This document shows positions 43,194 through 52,874 of a stretch of 64,000 bases of DNA, piece after piece. The position numbers and the translations under genes are program-made. Positions within the stretch are counted from its first letter, which is position 1, and every line of letters starts with the position of its first letter. The stretch covers positions 124,001-188,000 of the forward strand of contig JBLXEY010000002.1 of the NCBI GenBank assembly GCA_048262655.1, in the 5' to 3' direction. Source of the stretch: JABMNT01 sp048262655 (GTDB lineage Bacteria > Pseudomonadota > Alphaproteobacteria > Rhodospirillales > Casp-alpha2). The notes under the pieces were generated by a model. It worked only from the letters and a program-made list of their open reading frames with translations, did not search any database and was not told the origin of the DNA.

Positions 43194-44017
43194 TCTGCGG
43201 CACTCGCGTGGTCCAAAATAACGTGCTCTTGTAGATAGTCTGCAAATCCGGCGTCCGTTTTTGCCTGGCGTGCATAGTCGGCAATCGCGGCCCCATCGCG
43301 CTGATAACAATCTGTTAAGCCCAATGGTTTGGCACCGAATTCAGCTTCTGCAAGCGCTGTAACATATAGGGCCGGTATCGTCCCTGCCGCGGTTTTTTCG
43401 TCTGCCAGAAGATCACCGTCGATTATTTTTTCCGCCGTGACGAGCGTCTGCTTGGCAGCATGGACCATGGTAACCAGTTCACGCCGTCGACCAACCCAGA
43501 CATTGCCAAATTGATCGGCAACCGGGCTATGGATAAGGGCAAAGTCCGGTTGAATTGCCGGAATCAACAATATGGGGCCGTTCCCCTCGCCCAATGGATC
43601 ATCGACAACTTTCCAATCAGGGCGATGGGCTTCGATATCGGATCCGATAATGCCCCCCAATGGCATAAAAGGAACCCCCTTCTCAGCAGCTTGCAATGCG
43701 GTGTGAACTGCTGGGCAGGTCGAATCTGTAATTTTAATGGTTTGTTTTACGGCCGCATTGGTAAAACGGGGGGCTGCGCCGTTTTCCGCAAGGCTGACGG
43801 CTGCGGCTTCAAGTTCTTCGATACAACCGGCACCAATCAATAGATCGACTGCCATGCCACCAAGAGGGACACAGAGAACCTTCAGGTTTTTCGATTTGCG
43901 TCGAATGAGTTGGTGGACAAGAGCCATCGGCACGAAGCTGTATTCCGGCGGCAGCGCGATGTGAGCGCCATTAGGGACAAGACTTGCGAGTTGGTCTAGC
44001 GATTGCACTTTAGACAT
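43190..44017 (-). CDS. CoA-transferase-fold protein, alpha subunit (IpdA/GctA-like)
   Basis: 275 residues from ATG 44017 (AGAAG upstream); an earlier ATG at 44065 would overlap the pentapeptide gene by 11 bp. Alpha-subunit motifs: VLCVPLGGMAVDLLIGAGCI, then GGIIGSDIEAH, FALIHSPVADQFGNVWVG and VTAEKIIDGDLLADEKTAAG. With the B subunit it would form an A2B2 enzyme acting on an acyl-CoA ring-degradation or glutaconate-like intermediate. No beta-oxidation genes lie beside it, so the pathway is unclear. Confidence 0.83.
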   Translation of the reverse strand: MSKVQSLDQLASLVPNGAHIALPPEYSFVPMALVHQLIRRKSKNLKVLCVPLGGMAVDLLIGAGCIEELEAAAVSLAENGAAPRFTNAAVKQTIKITDSTCPAVHTALQAAEKGVPFMPLGGIIGSDIEAHRPDWKVVDDPLGEGNGPILLIPAIQPDFALIHSPVADQFGNVWVGRRRELVTMVHAAKQTLVTAEKIIDGDLLADEKTAAGTIPALYVTALAEAEFGAKPLGLTDCYQRDGAAIADYARQAKTDAGFADYLQEHVILDHASAAE

Positions 44018-44054
44018 GGGTTCTTCTGTTCTGTTTTGATGGGGCCAAGGGTCT

Positions 44055-45470
44055 TCAGTCGTCATCTCTAATCAAACCGATACACCCCCGCGTATCTGTA
44101 TTTGTAAAGTTGGCACCGCGGGTGTCGGCACCGGTGAAGTCTGAATCTCTTAGGACAGACCCATAAAAGTCAACATCTCTTAGGTCAGCCCGGGCGAAAT
44201 TGACATGCTCAAGGTCGGCATTTCTGAGGACCGCACCGTTCAACAGGGCACCTTTCAGGATGGCGCGATCAAGGCTGGCCCGCCATTCGCCTCCCCCTGC
44301 CCGGTTTGATACATTAACTTCGCTGAAAACGGCACCAACAAGGTTTGCATTGGTCAAATTCGCCCGCTTTAGTTTGGCACCGCGCAGGTCGGCACGGGCT
44401 AACACGGCACCGCGCAAATCCGCGAAAGACATGTCTGTCATTAAAAACTCGGTCTTTTGCATTTTTGCGCCTTTTAAAATGCAATAGGACAGATCGGCCG
44501 CCGACAGATTGGCTCCTGTCAGGTCAACGTTTGCCAAATCCATGGAAGACAGGACGGCACGGGTTCCATCCTTGCCGTTACTCTTCACCCACTCGCTATG
44601 CAAAATCAACATCTCCTGGAGAGAGTGATCAAGGTGCTCAATGCCCTTTGGGAGTTTCGCATCCCCTAACTTCGCCTTGGACAAGTCAACATTATCAAAC
44701 ATTGCCCCGATCAGGTCGGCGCCGGATAAATCTGCGTTGTCTAATATTGTGTTGGTAAATATGGCGCCATGGAAAATGGCTCCGCTCAGGACCGCATCGG
44801 TGAAATCGGCCCCTTCCAGATTACAGCCAGTCAGGTTCGAAAGGGATAAATTAGCGCGGTTAAACTTGGCGTTTTTCAGGATGCAATCGGTCATATCGGT
44901 TTGTACAATGACGGAGTCCGCGACTTTGACGTTGGTCATATTGGCACGTTTGACGATCGCCTTCTCAAGTCCGGCGCTGGCGTCATCGTGGTTGACGGGA
45001 AGGATATCGCCGCCGACAGATCCCGTTTTTAAAAGGACACCGTCGCGTAAATCGCCATCGATCATTGAAACGTCACTGAGATTTGCACCCGCCATGCAGG
45101 ATCCGCGAACGTCAGCGCGGTCGAGGTTTGCTCCCTGCAGGGACGCATAGCGCAGGTCTGCAGCGAACAGGTTGGCATCGGCCATGTTGGCGCCCCGAAA
45201 GTCGCAATAGCACAAGAGTGCGCCCACCATATCGACTCCCGACAGCTCTCGGTCCGCCATATCAAGATAGGAGAGATCATGCATGCCCAGCTTGGCGCGT
45301 TCACCGCCTCTCTCGTTGTTTACGAAACCGATATGTGTGTCGAGAATCTGATCAAGTTCCTGCTGAGAAATTTTTGTCCAAGCGTCAGCGGGGAGTTTGG
45401 CTTTATCCATATCAATCATTTGCTCGTATATTCGTTCAAGTTTACTAAATAGGTAATATGGGTTTTCCAT
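44055..45470 (-). CDS. Pentapeptide-repeat protein
   Basis: 471 residues. The N-terminal ~65 residues (LERIYEQMIDMDKAKLPADA) are non-repetitive; the rest is largely A(D/N)LxX pentapeptides, for example SGVDMVGALLCYCDFRGANM and ADLRGAKLKRANLTNANLVG, folding as a right-handed quadrilateral helix. Two repeat blocks flank a short non-repeat part at ~260-300 (GIEHLDHSLQEMLILHSEWV). No membrane segment is seen. Some pentapeptide proteins mimic DNA (Qnr) but this one has a different N-terminus, and the function is unknown. It is upstream of the CoA-transferase genes and overlaps or nearly abuts them. Confidence 0.88.
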   Translation of the reverse strand: MENPYYLFSKLERIYEQMIDMDKAKLPADAWTKISQQELDQILDTHIGFVNNERGGERAKLGMHDLSYLDMADRELSGVDMVGALLCYCDFRGANMADANLFAADLRYASLQGANLDRADVRGSCMAGANLSDVSMIDGDLRDGVLLKTGSVGGDILPVNHDDASAGLEKAIVKRANMTNVKVADSVIVQTDMTDCILKNAKFNRANLSLSNLTGCNLEGADFTDAVLSGAIFHGAIFTNTILDNADLSGADLIGAMFDNVDLSKAKLGDAKLPKGIEHLDHSLQEMLILHSEWVKSNGKDGTRAVLSSMDLANVDLTGANLSAADLSYCILKGAKMQKTEFLMTDMSFADLRGAVLARADLRGAKLKRANLTNANLVGAVFSEVNVSNRAGGGEWRASLDRAILKGALLNGAVLRNADLEHVNFARADLRDVDFYGSVLRDSDFTGADTRGANFTNTDTRGCIGLIRDDD

Positions 45471-45566
45471 ACAATCCTTATCTTCAACACACCTTTTACA
45501 TTGCGGTCTGTAACCGCCGTCACTATGTTCCGGCCCGCGCCCTTTATTTTCAGGAAAAGATAAAAA

Positions 45567-46925
45567 ATGACATCACAAAAGCCGGTTCATGTTATTGGTG
45601 GAGGCCTCGCCGGGTCGGAAGCTTCCTGGCAATTGGCTTGCCGTGGAATTCCAGTCGTGTTGCACGAAATGCGGCCAGTGCGAAAAACCGACGCCCACCA
45701 TACGGATCACCTGGCAGAGCTGGTATGTTCAAACTCATTGAGATCTGATGATCATGAATACAATGCTGTCGGTCTGTTGCATGATGAAATGCGGCGTTGC
45801 GGGTCGATTATTCTGGAGGCGGCAGATAAGCACAAAGTACCTGCAGGCTCTGCGCTTGCGGTGGATCGCGATGGCTTCAGCGCAGAAGTCAATCAGCGCT
45901 TAAATGAACACCCTCTGATAACTCTGGAGCGTGAAGAAGTTGCCGGTTTGCCGCCTGAAGATTGGGACAATGTCATCATTGCGACGGGGCCTTTAACCTC
46001 GCCTGCCCTTTCAAGCGCGATTTCTGATTTAAGCGGCGAAGATACACTCGCTTTCTTTGATGCAATTGCCCCCATCGTCTATAAAGAAACAATCGATTTT
46101 TCAAAGGCTTGGATGCAGTCACGTTACGATAAGGGTGACGGTTCCGATTACATAAACTGCGCTCTGTCAACGGATCAATATAATGCGTTGATCGATGATT
46201 TATTGACTGGCGAGAAAGTTGATTTCAAAGAATGGGAAGAGAGCACCCCCTATTTTGAAGGCTGCCTGCCGATTGAAGTTATGGCGTCGCGGGGCCGAGA
46301 AACACTGGCATTCGGCCCTTTGAAACCGGTCGGCTTGACCAATCCAAATGCGCCGGACACACGCAACCATGGCGTTGTACAATTGCGCCAGGATAACGCA
46401 TTGGGCACTTTGTACAATATGGTCGGTTTCCAAACCAAGTTGACCTATAGTGAACAGAAACGTGTATTTCGTAAAATTCCTGGACTGGAGAACGCTGAGT
46501 TTGCCCGATTGGGCGGCCTACACCGCAACACCTTCCTGAACAGCCCGAAAATGTGCGACGCGACGATGCGGATGCGTGCGATGCCACGGCTACGATTTGC
46601 AGGACAGATCACAGGATGTGAGGGATATGTAGAAAGCGCTGCCGTCGGCCTTATGGTCGGGTTGTTCGCAGCAGCGGATCATCAACAACAAGACATCGTG
46701 ACGCCACCGCAAACAACGGCTTTGGGTGCCTTGCTCAGTCACCTGACCGGCGGAGCAAATGAAGAAACCTTCCAGCCCATGAACATAAACTTTGGCTTGT
46801 TCCCTCCTTTGGATACCGATCACTTGCCAAAGAAGCAGCGGCCACGTGGTCGGGACCGCAAAAAGGTCGTGAGCGACCGGGCGAAAGCAGATCTGGCTGG
46901 CTGGCTTGAGTTGGTATCGCCTTAA
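45567..46925 (+). CDS. trmFO: Methylenetetrahydrofolate-tRNA-(uracil-5-)-methyltransferase
   Basis: 452 residues. TrmFO makes m5U54 in tRNA with FAD and methylene-THF. FAD motif HVIGGGLAGSEASWQLACRG at residues ~7-26; family motifs LHEMRPVRKTDAHHTD, LAELVCSNSLRSDDHEYNAV and AGQITGCEGYVESAAVGLMV. A start at ATG 45567 follows TTCAGGAAAAG. Length fits the family. It sits beside the squalene-synthase/secDF region, as in many Rhodospirillales. Confidence 0.95.
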   Translation: MTSQKPVHVIGGGLAGSEASWQLACRGIPVVLHEMRPVRKTDAHHTDHLAELVCSNSLRSDDHEYNAVGLLHDEMRRCGSIILEAADKHKVPAGSALAVDRDGFSAEVNQRLNEHPLITLEREEVAGLPPEDWDNVIIATGPLTSPALSSAISDLSGEDTLAFFDAIAPIVYKETIDFSKAWMQSRYDKGDGSDYINCALSTDQYNALIDDLLTGEKVDFKEWEESTPYFEGCLPIEVMASRGRETLAFGPLKPVGLTNPNAPDTRNHGVVQLRQDNALGTLYNMVGFQTKLTYSEQKRVFRKIPGLENAEFARLGGLHRNTFLNSPKMCDATMRMRAMPRLRFAGQITGCEGYVESAAVGLMVGLFAAADHQQQDIVTPPQTTALGALLSHLTGGANEETFQPMNINFGLFPPLDTDHLPKKQRPRGRDRKKVVSDRAKADLAGWLELVSP

Positions 46926-47299
46926 TTGATCTGATTCCGATTCGGGTGAAAATATGAATTTTAGGGCACCGGCAGGATAATTTATAGGCGGGTTAGGCGT
47001 CTGGACATGGAAACCACGTCACCCGATTACAGATAGTAGCCTTGCGCGTAGAGTTTAATCTAATTAATTAGATTTTCTCCTTAAATACATGTGATATATA
47101 TATTAAGTTCAGAATTTTGATGACCTTCAGGCAGGTGCTTTGACGACGTCAGAGAAAATGAACGCCTAAAATTGGCCATAAATTATCGATAGTTTCGCTC
47201 TGTTTTCGGATGGCCGTTTGTTCGCTGTCTCAACTACGTCAAAAAATGTAAACTTTGTTATGAAATGGCGCGTCTTTGAATTAGGCAACTAGAGAGACC
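46926..47299. other. 374-bp intergenic stretch, no gene seen
   Basis: AT-rich, between trmFO and the long secreted protein. The one notable element is an 18-bp perfect palindrome AATCTAATTAATTAGATT at 47057-47074, followed by TTCTCC. It may be an AT-rich terminator for trmFO or an operator. It should also hold the promoter of the next gene. Confidence 0.5.
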
Positions 47300-50200
47300 A
47301 TGACGTTGGTTAACGACACGTTAGCGCGACTCAAATGTCTTAGATTACCAGTCGTTGTACTGGCCATTTGTGTTGGCTGGTTTCCATTGGCATTGGCGCA
47401 GGTTTCAGCCCCCACCCAACAGCTTTTTCAGGCCGTTAATGTCAACGATATGGAGGCCGTAAAAAAAGCCATTTCTGCAGGCGCAGATCTTGGTGCAAAG
47501 AACACCGAAGGCAAAACGGCTGCTGATATTGCGGTGGATAAAGGGCATTTTATCATTGCCCACTACCTGTTGTCAGAGCGCAGCGCAAAAAACACCGCGA
47601 AACGGATGACCAACACCGCACCCGAAGATGTGTTGGATCGCCGCCGAAAGCCGTCGTCCAAATCGGCAGCAGTCTCCCTTTCCAAGCCTGCCAAACCAAA
47701 AGCGGTTACGAAAAGTCAACCGCGACGGCTTTCTCCGGCAAAACCAGACACTGCAACCCGGGTGACTTCGTTTCTTGAACCGGTTAAGCCTAAACCCAAG
47801 CCCGCCGTTTCAGCGCCGCCGGCAAAAACCCGACAATACGGCTTCCCGCCACGTAAGCCAAAGACGATAGCTGCCATGGAGCAACCCATTCAAAGGGAAG
47901 TCACAATCGGCGCCTCGCCGGGCGTTGATAAACCGGACGGCCGCGAACCCGTTGGGAGGCTATCCGAGGCTCCGCCCAAGGCAATGGGGGCTCCTTCTGC
48001 GGCGCGCCTGGACGATGAAGACGACTTGATTGCCGCTGAAACCGTTGAGCCCTCTGACACCCCGGAACAGAACGTCGCCGCATCCAGTGGCAATCCTGTC
48101 GCACGTATCGGCAATTTTTTTAAGGCGATTGTTGATCTTGTCGTGCCGAGCGACAGCAATGAACAGGGCCAGCAACAAGAGATGGCAGACACACAGCCGG
48201 AACCAGCGTCGTCGTCATCGGACCCGGAAGCTGAGGCAGACTTGTTGGCGGATGACGGTCTGCAGGCCAGCCCGGACCCCGACAATGACGAGAGCGGCAT
48301 TGACGGAGACGCCTTGGCAGAGATGGATGATCCCCTGGAGCCATTGGACGATGAGGCGCCAATGGATGACATGGCTGCATCAGATCCAGATCTAATGGAT
48401 AACAACGCGCTGGAGGACGAAGAACTACAGGAACAAGACGTCGAAAGTGATGATGCTCTGGGGTTAGAAGAACTTTCAGACGAACCCGAACGTGATCTTG
48501 CTCAAGCGCCCAAAAACACCGCTTCAGAACGTACATTGGACCGCATTAAGAGCCTGCTTGGCGATGGCCCTGCTGAAGATGAATTTGGTTTGCCGGAAGT
48601 GGATATTCCGACCCGAGAAACGGCGACCGGCGCTGATGCAGTCGATACGGTGCTGGACCGACTTGCAGATTCCGAGGATGCAACAGCCGGTTTTCTTGAT
48701 GATACCCCCGGACCCGATACGGGACCAGGTGCTGTCCTCAGTTCTGATGATCAAATTAATCTGCCGGTTTCAAGCGCAATGCGGTCCCGATTGCAGAGGT
48801 TGGGCGACGCGGTTTCGCGGGATGTTGTGGTTGATACGAATTCAATTTTACAACGAGGTCGCGACCGGTCTCGCGATGCCCTTGAGGGTCCTCTTGAGCA
48901 ACGCGCTACCCGTCCAAGACAATCATCATCGCGATCGAGCCAGCAAATTCTCAATGATACCGCGTCTCCCGATAGCCGATTGCGCCACAGAAAGACTGCG
49001 TCTGAGCGTTTTGCAGAGCGTCTCAAGCGGATAAAGGAACTGGAGCAACTGCGCGAAGATCCCTTCGGTATTCCGATCGGTGGAACGCGCACTCCTGTCA
49101 GGAAACTCCCCGTGAACCGGGAACCAGCGAATAAGGCTGGAACGAGTGTCCCAATCGAGAATGCACCTGTTGCCGAAGAAAATAAAGGGGATGAAAAAGA
49201 ACCTGAACTACTCGATCGCGTCGCAAGTTTCTTCGGTGGTTCTAAGCCCCGCGAAACAATTCAGGAGGCCCCTGCTCCTGTCGATACCGATATGGGTTAT
49301 CGGGACTCTCCAAACGCCCGACCCGATATTGTAAGGGACGCTGGTCCCGCTCCAGAAATCGAAAACCTAGAAGCGTTTGATCAAGACGACGAAACCCGCC
49401 CGGAGCAGCAACCCGGGTCTTTGGAACCTGTTTTTCTGGAGCGTTTGGCGGGGTTGTTTAACGAAGAGGAAGAAAATCAGACCGAAGGGTGGGAAGCGAA
49501 CGTTGAAGTTGGCAGCCCATTCCCCGGGCGTGGCGAATTGGTGAACAAGACAGGTGTGGACCCTTGGACGACGACGGTCGAACTGAACGTCGGGGCGGAT
49601 AAGGAACCGGTCGTGATACAGGTCGCTCAAACACCGGACCCGGAACTCGAGTCTTTTCCGGATATACAGAGTCAGAAATCGTCCGATGGTTCGGCGGCAT
49701 CAACACCAGCGAGCCGTTCCCGCGGGAAGCCATCGGAAATGGCTAAAAAAGCCTATGGGGACCCTTTACGTGAACCGGATGCAGAGGTTGCTGAAGCCAA
49801 GCAAAAGACGTTCTTTGGCCGTTTGACAAAATTGTTCCAGCCTAAAGATCCGGCTGCCCTCGCCCGCGAATCTCTGTTGTTGGAACAAGATGAAAAGCTT
49901 TCAACGGCCCATGACGTTGCTGACGGGAGCGTAAAAGTCGCGTCACGGACCGAAAGTACCGCAAAAACCTATTGGCCCATCACAAATTTAACGAAATCGG
50001 ATCCGCCAGTCTCCGGTCATCGGGGACCGAGGGCACTCACTCGTACGTCGTTAAGTGATGTAACGTTGACGATGGGGGAATCGGTCAATCTTGATAACAT
50101 TTTCCCACCGGGCCGCGATGGAACAGATCCGAGTAACGAATGCGTAAAAAAGAACCGGGGAACGACCCTGTTTTGTATAGAGCCGATCGATTGGCCGCAG

Positions 50201-51019
50201 GATATCCGTCAATCGTTCGTCATTACGACAATTCTGTATACGGGCCCTATGGCTATTGTGCGCTTTGATCAGGCTGCCGCGACGCGGCTGCATAGTTTAT
50301 TCCGGTCTGATGATTTTGATCAGGTTATCGCCTATTATCAGAACCGGTTTGGCGAACCGACGGAAATTCTAAAGAGATCAATTGCGCCACTTGCAAAACC
50401 ACGACAAGATAATCCGACGGTTTCCTGGCGCAGCCGAGATGAAACGACGAATGCGGTCACGGTCCTCGAAATAAGAAAGTTTGACGATACGCGCGGTGGT
50501 TTTCCTGATACCAACCGAGGCGCCGTTATGCTGTATTTTTCAACGTCGCCGTCTATTTTCCCGCAGGTTTCCTCTCACGAGTTAATGAGATTGAAGCGTA
50601 TTGTTGACGTCACGCAGACAGAAGACGAACAGAACGCAAGCAAAGCCAATGCCTTGGATAATCAGGAATCCCCACCCGGTGATGCAGCTGTTTCAAGTGA
50701 TGAATTGTTTGGAAGTGAACCCCTTCCAGATGAAGGATTGCCATCAGAACAAGACACTACGCTCAATGATTTATCTGTTGATGATTCTGAGTTGTTCCCG
50801 GAGGAGCAATTGGAGCGACCTGAAGATATTCTGAATGAACCCAGTCTTGAAGAGCCGGATTTGACCGAACCCGATCTGTTGGCGCCAGAAACTGTCGAAC
50901 CGGATCAAAATGCCAACGATAATTCCTTTATCAATGGATTGTCTGACGAGCCGATTACCGATGAACAGCCGGATGAGATTATTGAAATACCACCTTTAAG
51001 GAATCCCAACCCGTCCTGA
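47300..51019 (+). CDS. Large secreted ankyrin/acidic low-complexity protein of unknown function
   Basis: 1239 residues. A signal peptide (LPVVVLAICVGWFPLALA, cleavage near residue 34) is followed by one or two ankyrin repeats (VNVNDMEAVKKAISAGADLG...GKTAADIAVDKG). Then come a Pro/Lys-rich stretch (~115-200) and a long Asp/Glu-rich, probably disordered part (~230-860). A folded domain at ~890-1085 contains ECVKKNRGTTLFCIEPIDWP, a likely disulfide pair, and HSLFRSDDFDQVIAYYQNRFG. The tail is acidic again (ELFPEEQLERPEDILNEP). Short amphipathic segments of the type hydrophobic-x-R-hydrophobic-x-x-hydrophobic-F recur near residues 267, 411, 635, 710 and 837. It probably acts in the periplasm as a scaffold. 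No recognised enzyme. Confidence 0.8.
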   Translation: MTLVNDTLARLKCLRLPVVVLAICVGWFPLALAQVSAPTQQLFQAVNVNDMEAVKKAISAGADLGAKNTEGKTAADIAVDKGHFIIAHYLLSERSAKNTAKRMTNTAPEDVLDRRRKPSSKSAAVSLSKPAKPKAVTKSQPRRLSPAKPDTATRVTSFLEPVKPKPKPAVSAPPAKTRQYGFPPRKPKTIAAMEQPIQREVTIGASPGVDKPDGREPVGRLSEAPPKAMGAPSAARLDDEDDLIAAETVEPSDTPEQNVAASSGNPVARIGNFFKAIVDLVVPSDSNEQGQQQEMADTQPEPASSSSDPEAEADLLADDGLQASPDPDNDESGIDGDALAEMDDPLEPLDDEAPMDDMAASDPDLMDNNALEDEELQEQDVESDDALGLEELSDEPERDLAQAPKNTASERTLDRIKSLLGDGPAEDEFGLPEVDIPTRETATGADAVDTVLDRLADSEDATAGFLDDTPGPDTGPGAVLSSDDQINLPVSSAMRSRLQRLGDAVSRDVVVDTNSILQRGRDRSRDALEGPLEQRATRPRQSSSRSSQQILNDTASPDSRLRHRKTASERFAERLKRIKELEQLREDPFGIPIGGTRTPVRKLPVNREPANKAGTSVPIENAPVAEENKGDEKEPELLDRVASFFGGSKPRETIQEAPAPVDTDMGYRDSPNARPDIVRDAGPAPEIENLEAFDQDDETRPEQQPGSLEPVFLERLAGLFNEEEENQTEGWEANVEVGSPFPGRGELVNKTGVDPWTTTVELNVGADKEPVVIQVAQTPDPELESFPDIQSQKSSDGSAASTPASRSRGKPSEMAKKAYGDPLREPDAEVAEAKQKTFFGRLTKLFQPKDPAALARESLLLEQDEKLSTAHDVADGSVKVASRTESTAKTYWPITNLTKSDPPVSGHRGPRALTRTSLSDVTLTMGESVNLDNIFPPGRDGTDPSNECVKKNRGTTLFCIEPIDWPQDIRQSFVITTILYTGPMAIVRFDQAAATRLHSLFRSDDFDQVIAYYQNRFGEPTEILKRSIAPLAKPRQDNPTVSWRSRDETTNAVTVLEIRKFDDTRGGFPDTNRGAVMLYFSTSPSIFPQVSSHELMRLKRIVDVTQTEDEQNASKANALDNQESPPGDAAVSSDELFGSEPLPDEGLPSEQDTTLNDLSVDDSELFPEEQLERPEDILNEPSLEEPDLTEPDLLAPETVEPDQNANDNSFINGLSDEPITDEQPDEIIEIPPLRNPNPS

Positions 51020-51059
51020 AGGGCTAGCATCGCAGTGAAGGGTCATCTGCAAACGATGG

Positions 51060-51929
51060 TCATTTGCTCTCGTATCGGCTAAAAAGTGAAGCCCATTTCA
51101 ACTGTATCATGCTTCTTACGCTTGGTCCGGATCGGCTCAGGTTCATCTGAAACGGATCATTGTTCACAGCGGCGAGCTCTCTCAGATAGCCTAGAACGAG
51201 GTGTTTTTGCAGCATCGGAGCCGGATACTTGGGCGCCGATCTTGGCCAATGGGTCGTGGATTCCTGAATATGAAGGTGCGTTGCATCAATAAGTTGGGAA
51301 ATAACAGCGCTAAGTCCGTTTGGAAGCTGGCCTCGGTAGCCATGGTCCAAAAGTTCCTGGGGGTCAAACCCGGTTGTCTCAATACAATCGAGGGGCATCA
51401 ATACCTGGCCACGCTGGAGATGATAAGGCACAGATCGGATTAAACCGGTTAATGCCGCAGCCTGGGCTAAGTGGTCGGCGGCTTGAGACGTGCCTGCGTC
51501 TAAGATGTCCATTAATTTCAACACCTCTGTTATCAGGGGGGTTGAGGTTTTGCGGGTGTAGTCCTTAAAGTCCTTGAGAGAAGGGAAAGGCCCCCCTTCG
51601 ATATCGCGTTCGCGAGATTCAATGAGATCGACCAAAACGTTTTGCGAAATGTCTTTTTGCGTGACGACATTAGCCAGCGCGCGGGCAACCGGGTGATCCG
51701 GCGGGGTGCCCGCAAAAATTGGATCCAAAATATCCAACCACCACCGCAAACGCATATGCCCGATCAGAGGTTCGGTTATGGAAATGCCTATTTCTGAAAT
51801 TTCTGCGTTAAAGGCATAAAGCGCAAACAGATCATTTTTGAAGGCTGCCGGTGCCATCAAAGCACACCAATATCGGTCGCGGTCCCGCTTGTAGACAAGA
51901 TCAGCGCAATAGTCGAAATCGGTCGTCAT
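51060..51929 (-). CDS. NDUFAF6-like squalene/phytoene synthase family protein (catalytic motifs lost)
   Basis: 289 residues with the all-helical phytoene/squalene synthase fold: YWCALMAPAAFKNDLFALYA at the N-terminus, LRWWLDILDPIFAG and LIRSVPYHLQRGQVLMPLD. The two Asp-rich prenyl-diphosphate motifs are missing: EISEI stands where DDxxD is expected and RSVPYHL where NILRDxxED is. Loss of both is the mark of the NDUFAF6 branch, an assembly factor for respiratory complex I, rather than carotenoid or hopanoid synthesis. A NDUFAF3-like gene lies ~3.7 kb away beside secDF. Assembly role inferred from the mitochondrial homologue. Confidence 0.85.
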   Translation of the reverse strand: MTTDFDYCADLVYKRDRDRYWCALMAPAAFKNDLFALYAFNAEISEIGISITEPLIGHMRLRWWLDILDPIFAGTPPDHPVARALANVVTQKDISQNVLVDLIESRERDIEGGPFPSLKDFKDYTRKTSTPLITEVLKLMDILDAGTSQAADHLAQAAALTGLIRSVPYHLQRGQVLMPLDCIETTGFDPQELLDHGYRGQLPNGLSAVISQLIDATHLHIQESTTHWPRSAPKYPAPMLQKHLVLGYLRELAAVNNDPFQMNLSRSGPSVRSMIQLKWASLFSRYESK

Positions 51930-52120
51930 GGGCGAATCGATAAACGAATTTGCCTGAGATTTGTTAGGGCAGATATGTCAAAGTGGCTATTAATGTATGT
52001 TTTCATTAGGTTTTATGGAAAACAGTTGGTGAATTGCGGTTGTGTCTTGTATACCATCAAACAAGACTAATTCTAATTCATACTTACTTTTTTTCCTATT
52101 AATGTTGGAGGGGAAACAAC

Positions 52121-52723
52121 ATGGGTGCAATTTTATCTAACCTGCGAAATACCGTAATCGCCGGCTTTGTCGTTCTTGTCTTAATGGTCGTCATCGTCGC
52201 ATATGCAACGGGCGAAGGCATGCCAGGTGGACATGCATATTGGGCGTTTGTCATGCGCTTCCTGCACATCGTTTGTGGTGTTATGTGGATTGGCCTGCTT
52301 TATTACTTCAACTTTGTACAAATTCCGAACATGCCAAATATTCCGGATGAGCAGAAGCCTGCAATTGGCAAAGTCATTGCACCGGCTGCTTTGTGGTGGT
52401 TCCGCTGGGGCGCTATGGGAACCATCGTAACCGGTCTGATTTTGGCCGCTATGAATGGCTATCTGGTTGAAGCCTTAACACTGGGTTCCGATGGCGTTGC
52501 CAAGCACACTGCCATTGGTATTGGCATGTGGATGGGCATTATCATGTTTTTCAATGTCTGGTTCGTAATTTGGCCAAACCAGAAGCGCGCTTTGGGTATT
52601 GTTGAAGCGGATGCAGACACAAAAGCAGCGTCTGCACGAACAGCCATGTTGTTCTCACGTACGAACACCTTGCTGTCGTTCCCAATGTTGTATGCGATGG
52701 TATCTGCACAAAACCTTTATTAA
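52121..52723 (+). CDS. Urate_ox_N-like membrane protein (PuuD N-terminal family)
   Basis: 200 residues, ATG 52121 behind a strong GGAGGGGAAAC. Four or five membrane spans. Conserved histidines occur in FVMRFLHIVCGVMWIGLLYY and in HTAIGIGMWMGIIMFFNVWF, followed by IWPNQKRALG. This is the membrane portion of PuuD urate hydroxylases, which in stand-alone form may hold haem; the C-terminal cytochrome c domain is absent. No purine genes lie beside it, so urate oxidation is doubtful. A strong terminator follows 20 bp after the stop. Confidence 0.8.
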   Translation: MGAILSNLRNTVIAGFVVLVLMVVIVAYATGEGMPGGHAYWAFVMRFLHIVCGVMWIGLLYYFNFVQIPNMPNIPDEQKPAIGKVIAPAALWWFRWGAMGTIVTGLILAAMNGYLVEALTLGSDGVAKHTAIGIGMWMGIIMFFNVWFVIWPNQKRALGIVEADADTKAASARTAMLFSRTNTLLSFPMLYAMVSAQNLY

Positions 52724-52743
52724 GGTACGTGTCGTCTGAATGG

Positions 52744-52775
52744 AAAGCGGGGCCCTTGTGGCCCCGCTTTTTTTT
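52744..52775 (+). terminator. Rho-independent terminator
   Basis: AAAGCGGGGCC, 5-nt loop, GGCCCCGCTTT and a run of T. An 11-bp perfect stem with strong T-tract, 20 bp after the urate_ox_N-like gene. Confidence 0.93.
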
Positions 52776-52874
52776 CAGGGTCTTTGGCGGATTAAGAATA
52801 TGATAAGTAAATTCGGTCCATAATCTGGACTCAGTCTTTTTCGATATTTTTTACTTTAAGCGTTGGCGGAGACA

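Noticed and set aside
42402..43238. Forward-strand 278-residue frame
   Set aside because: Covers the cytochrome c end and the antisense of the CoA-transferase beta subunit; both real genes have firm motifs.
44100..45300. Repetitive DNA in the pentapeptide gene, possible CRISPR or tandem array
   Set aside because: The periodicity is 15 bp and codes for A(D/N)LxX repeats; there are no conserved repeats with unique spacers.
47057..47074. 18-bp palindrome as a mobile-element end or phage operator
   Set aside because: It is a single AT-only-cored palindrome with no second copy or nearby regulator; kept only as a note.
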